Positions 63,499 to 64,000 of a stretch of DNA of 64,000 bases are shown one piece after another. The notes below the pieces were generated by a model that had not been told where the DNA came from, made no database searches, and saw nothing but the letters and a program-made list of their open reading frames with translations. The stretch spans positions 2,899,001 through 2,963,000 of the forward strand of contig CM061094.1 in the NCBI GenBank assembly GCA_030770545.1, written 5' to 3'. Source of the DNA: Macropodus opercularis (Eukaryota; Chordata; Actinopteri; Anabantiformes; Osphronemidae). The translations under genes and the position numbers were made by a program. The stretch's first letter is position 1, and each line of letters begins with the position of its first letter.

Positions 63499-63649
63499 AT
63501 GGGTTCCGCAGGACGCGTCTGCTCGGTGCTGCTGGTTGTGGTTCTGGTGGGGCTTCATCACTCCGCAGGCTTCTGGATCGTCAACGTCGTCTTCCCACCC
63601 AAAGTCAAAACCAAGATACCAAGTAACAGCACTCCTCCTCTCATCATCG
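63499..63649 (+). CDS. lcat: lecithin-cholesterol acyltransferase, first coding exon (gene continues beyond the right edge)
   Basis: LCAT is a secreted enzyme that transfers a fatty acid from phosphatidylcholine to cholesterol on HDL. The exon encodes 50 residues plus one base and ends at a GGTGAGT donor in phase 1. Residues 1-24 form a signal peptide (MGSAGRVCSVLLVVVLVGLH, then HSAG); the mature start FWIVNVVFPP matches human FWLLNVLFPP closely. PSNST is a glycosylation sequon at the same place as human SNHT, and PPLII lines up with human RPVILVPG just before the exon end. The catalytic Ser-Asp-His residues lie in later exons outside the window. The related PLA2G15 lacks this FPP segment, so LCAT fits better. 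No further exon was found before 64000. Confidence 0.85.
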
Positions 63650-64000
63650 GTGAGTCCAGGAGCTCTTGTATAATGTGTGTGTTTTTCAAATTTACAACTA
63701 ATTCAGTTAGAATCTGCTGTCAGCAGATGAGTTTAAGGTGGATTCAGTTTTGTTCTGTTTGTAGGCAGTCAGTGAGGCTGCACACTGTACTCTGTACATT
63801 TGACCCTGTGTTTTACTGGTTGTGGGCCTCTTATCTAGGTCATAGTAACGTTTTTAAGCAACAAGAGCCAACATGTGAGTCTGACCCTCCACGTTTAGAA
63901 ACTGTCATGTGCATTTAACCCTGAACCTAAGTAAGGATTTTGACAAATGCACAGAGTGATGCTCTAAAGGTTATCCAGCTGCTTTATTGTTTTAAAACAA
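63650..64000 (+). other. lcat: start of lcat intron 1
   Basis: Follows the GTGAGT donor; no second exon is visible before the window ends. Confidence 0.7.

Noticed and set aside
1..64000. CRISPR arrays, operons, phage, toxin or defence systems
   Set aside because: The window is a spliced vertebrate locus. Repeats found are microsatellites, palindromes or dispersed elements, with no evenly spaced repeat-spacer pattern.

Overview
The window is a gene-bearing stretch of a vertebrate nuclear chromosome, almost certainly from a ray-finned (teleost) fish. All recognisable coding sequence is split into short exons with GT/AG (rarely GC/AG) borders. The encoded proteins closely resemble human orthologues, introns are short (often 80-150 bp), and the dispersed repeats are types common in teleosts. 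There are no bacterial operons, CRISPR arrays or prophage. I rebuilt exon chains by hand for four complete genes; in each, reading phase is kept across every junction and the chain ends in a stop codon. Two further genes are only partly inside the window.

Layout, left to right. 1-5354: first coding exon of junctophilin-3 (jph3, minus strand, five MORN repeats) and the start of its first intron, which runs off the left edge. 10712-16354: klhdc4, complete, minus strand, 13 coding exons, 586 aa. 26767-35596: slc7a5, complete, minus strand, 10 coding exons, 519 aa, the LAT1 amino-acid exchanger. 44673-52489: ca5a, complete, minus strand, 7 coding exons, 323 aa, mitochondrial carbonic anhydrase. 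55309-61694: uba2, complete, minus strand, 17 coding exons, 645 aa, catalytic subunit of the SUMO E1 enzyme. 63499 onward: lcat, plus strand, first coding exon only, running off the right edge.

The genes are unrelated in function (ER-plasma membrane junctions, Kelch protein, amino-acid transport, mitochondrial bicarbonate supply, SUMO activation, plasma cholesterol esterification). What links them is descent. jph3-klhdc4-slc7a5-ca5a is the same order as human 16q24.2. uba2 (human 19q13) and lcat (human 16q22) are joined on here, so the ca5a/uba2 interval contains a synteny break relative to human.

Between genes lie simple repeats, a few dispersed repeat fragments and a striking perfect palindrome: 100-bp arms flanking long AT runs near 43.6-44.0 kb. 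I found no clearly new biological system. The observations most worth checking are that palindrome, one or two GC-AG introns in klhdc4, a C-terminal klhdc4 domain that human KLHDC4 seems to lack, two amino-acid-response elements in slc7a5 intron 1, and an X-box/CCAAT cluster inside jph3 intron 1.
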